NCBI RefSeq assembly: GCF_000378225.1
Contig: NZ_KB905143.1
Coordinates: 248,001-312,000 of the forward strand
Length of the DNA: 64,000 nucleotides
Source of the DNA: Methylophilus methylotrophus DSM 46235 = ATCC 53528
GTDB taxonomy: Bacteria; Pseudomonadota; Gammaproteobacteria; Burkholderiales; Methylophilaceae
Direction of reading: 5' to 3'
Position numbers and translations under genes: made by a program. Within the stretch, counting starts at the first letter, position 1. Each line of letters starts with the position of its first letter. Below the pieces are notes generated by a model that saw nothing but the letters and a program-made list of their open reading frames with translations, was not told the origin of the DNA and made no database searches. Of the stretch, positions 62,120 to 64,000 are shown in pieces.

Positions 62120-63513
62120 GCCTGCCAGAAACCGAGGTCAAAGAAAGCAAGGATCGGGTGCGGGCGGCCATTCAGACTGCCCAATTCGAATTCCCTGCCC
62201 GCCGTATCACTGTTAACCTTGCCCCCGCTGATTTACCGAAAGAAGGGGGGCGTTATGACTTGCCGATTGCGCTCGGTATTTTAGCTGCCTCTGGTCAGCT
62301 TCCCAAAAAAGCCCTGGCGGGTTATGTCATCGCTGGTGAGTTGGCATTGACGGGGGCGTTGCGACCCATACGCGGGGCGCTCGCCATGACCTATCAATTG
62401 CTGCAAGATCAAACAAATAAAAGAGCCGCCATCCTGCCCCAAGAAAGTGCATATGAAGCCAGTTTGGTAGAGGGCTGCACCATTTTTGCTGCGGATAGTT
62501 TGCTGGCAGTCTGCGCGCATCTTTCTGACAAACAGGCGCTTTCTGTACACCCAAAGGTGACTCCGATTGAACACGCAGCCCTTGCAGATTACGAGGAAGT
62601 AAAGGGGCAGCTGCGTGCCAAGCGTGCCTTGGAAATTGCAGCCGCAGGGCAACACAGTCTATTAATGAGTGGTCCGCCAGGCACAGGCAAAAGTATGCTG
62701 GCACAGCGATTTGTCGGCATCTTGCCAGAGATGTCAACACAAGAGGCCCTTGAAAGCGCAGCCATCCTCTCCCTGAGCGGCCAGTTTCCTGCCGCACACT
62801 GGAAAAAACGGCCATTCAGAGCGCCACATCACACGGCTTCCGCGGTCGCCCTGGTAGGAGGAGGCAGTGTGCCGCGCCCCGGAGAAATCAGCCTGGCTCA
62901 TCACGGCGTGCTGTTTCTTGATGAGCTACCCGAATTTGACCGTAAGGTGTTGGAGGTACTACGCGAACCGTTAGAGAGTGGGCATATCACGATTTCCCGG
63001 GCGGCCAGGCAAGCGACTTTTCCGGCCCAATTCCAACTGATTGCTGCCATGAACCCTTGCCCTTGTGGCTATTACGGCCATTACAACCAGCGCTGCCGCT
63101 GCACACCGGAACAGATTCTTCGCTACAAAAACAAACTTTCCGGGCCGTTATTGGACCGCATTGACATGAATATAGAGGTCCCTGCGCTTAAGCCGGAAGA
63201 AATCAGCCATCCCCACCCCGGTGAAAGCAGCATGAACATGCGCTCCAGAGTAGAGCTTGCCAGGCAGCGACAGCTGCAGCGTCAGCAAAAAACGAATGCG
63301 GCACTGGGCCCATTGGAAATTTCCGCCTTTTGCCAATTGAGCGAACAGGCCAACCACCTGTTACAGACAGCCTTACAAAAGTTCTCGCTTTCGGCCCGCA
63401 GCTATCACCGCATCCTGAAAGTGGGCAGGACCATTGCCGACCTGGCTGACTCGCCGCATATTAGCGATGCACACATTGCGGAAGCGCTACAATATCGGCG
63501 TTATGACTATTGA
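62101..63513 (+). pseudogene. comM: comM, 3' fragment (Mg-chelatase-like ATPase)
   Basis: The remaining 464 codons of ComM from VGLPETEVKESKDRVRAAI onward. It has the Lon-S5-like N-terminal part (NLAPADLPKEGGRYDLPIA), AAA+ Walker A SGPPGTGKS, sensor and GVLFLDELPEFDRKVLEVLREPL Walker B (residues read in two pieces, LFLDELPEF and KVLEVLREPL), and the Mg-chelatase C-terminal domain with cysteines NPCPCGYYG and RCRC. ATG 62101, supplied by the element, is in frame (MTMTIVG), so a product missing about 33 residues could be made, but there is no ribosome site. An in-frame ORF further upstream (61993) lies in the recombinase gene. Confidence 0.9.
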
Positions 63514-63523
63514 GGAAAATACC

Positions 63524-64000
63524 ATGCATTTATACGATGTCAGCATCGCACCGTTGATACGCAATTTGGAAAATCTCAGGCACATTTTGCAACAGGGCGA
63601 GGAGTATGCAGCGCAGAAAAAAGTTGCGCCAGAAATTCTCTTGAATAGCCGGCTGTTTGTGGACATGTATCCCCTGACCAAACAGGTACAACTTGTCAGC
63701 GATATGAGCAAAGGAGCCGGTGCCAGGTTGGCAGGCCTTGAAATTCCGCAATATGCAGACGATGAAACCAGCTTTGAAATGCTGTATGCGCGTATAGATA
63801 AAACGATAGAATTTTTAAGGCAGATTCAGCCTGTACAGCTTGAAGGCGCTGCAACCAAAGAGGTGGTATTGACGATCCGCAAAGTGGATTTAACGTTTAG
63901 CGGCCTTGATTACCTGGAGAAATGGGCAATGCCCAATGTGTATTTTCACACGACAACCGCCTACAACATCCTGCGTCATCTAGGTGTGCCACTGGGGAAA
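63524..64000 (+). CDS. DUF1993 family protein (3' end beyond the window)
   Basis: An open frame of 159 codons from ATG 63524 to the window edge with no stop. The start MHLYDVSIAPLIRNLENL, FVDMYPLTKQVQLVSDMSKG and YFHTTTAYNILRHLGVPLG match the DUF1993 family, small helical proteins distantly related to DinB-type bundles, with a His near the end. The function is unknown. It lies 10 bp after the comM stop, so it probably belonged to the comM transcription unit, now separated from the native promoter by the element. Confidence 0.85.
   Translation, partial: MHLYDVSIAPLIRNLENLRHILQQGEEYAAQKKVAPEILLNSRLFVDMYPLTKQVQLVSDMSKGAGARLAGLEIPQYADDETSFEMLYARIDKTIEFLRQIQPVQLEGAATKEVVLTIRKVDLTFSGLDYLEKWAMPNVYFHTTTAYNILRHLGVPLGK

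Overview
This window looks like the chromosome of a methylotrophic betaproteobacterium of the Methylophilaceae, most likely Methylophilus methylotrophus or a very close relative. The gene content and order (valS, tRNA cluster, folD, dksA, dgt, aroB-aroK-pilQPONM, mrcA, porin-glnK-amtB, ubiK-comM) are typical of Betaproteobacteria. The species pointer is a 919-codon gene at 53987-56746. It has the length, nuclease residues (D70, E80, K82) and specificity residues (A774, E806, R808, R810) that I recall for MmeI, the type IIL restriction-modification enzyme of M. methylotrophus.

Layout. 1-6354: oligopeptidase A (one base of its start codon is outside the window), a small secreted protein, a VOC/HPPD-like protein, thiopurine methyltransferase, a HAD phosphatase and an Amidase_2 protein. 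6507-13292: three-gene transglutaminase / ATP-grasp-alpha-E / DUF2126 cluster on the minus strand. 13404-21128: NfeD-SPFH pair, a photolyase with reversed domain order, valS, a zinc-ribbon membrane protein, a BFD-like [2Fe-2S] protein and a MoeB/ThiF enzyme. 21144-30676: an eight-gene MSHA-like type IV pilus/type II secretion operon in which nearly every gene overlaps the next by a few bases. 30796-32416: a diguanylate cyclase, a 170-bp MITE-like hairpin element flanked by a 9-bp direct repeat, and a Pro-Arg-His tRNA operon. 32462-45212: folD, dksA, dgt, aroKB, the pilMNOPQ operon, divergent mrcA and a conserved hypothetical. 45325-53002: a TolC/HlyD/ABC exporter whose ATPase domain is degenerate, and a porin-glnK-amtB nitrogen-scavenging unit behind a consensus sigma-54 promoter.

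53465-63513: ubiK is followed by comM (yifB), which is split after codon 35 by an 8.5-kb integrated element (53571-62119). A 7-bp sequence, ATTGTTG, occurs at both ends; deleting the element and one copy restores a continuous 499-codon comM frame. The element carries mmeI, a gene three bases behind it with a D..QxK nuclease-like motif, a GC-rich block of perfect hairpins, a winged-helix protein, a replication-initiator-like protein beside four 24-bp iteron-like repeats, a small Gly/Ser-rich protein, and a large serine recombinase reading away from the right end. It therefore looks like a plasmid-like integrative element that carries a defence operon and switches comM off while integrated. A DUF1993-family gene runs off the right edge.

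The best candidates for something undescribed are the mmeI partner gene, the structured GC-rich region, and the use of comM as the attachment site for an MmeI-bearing element.
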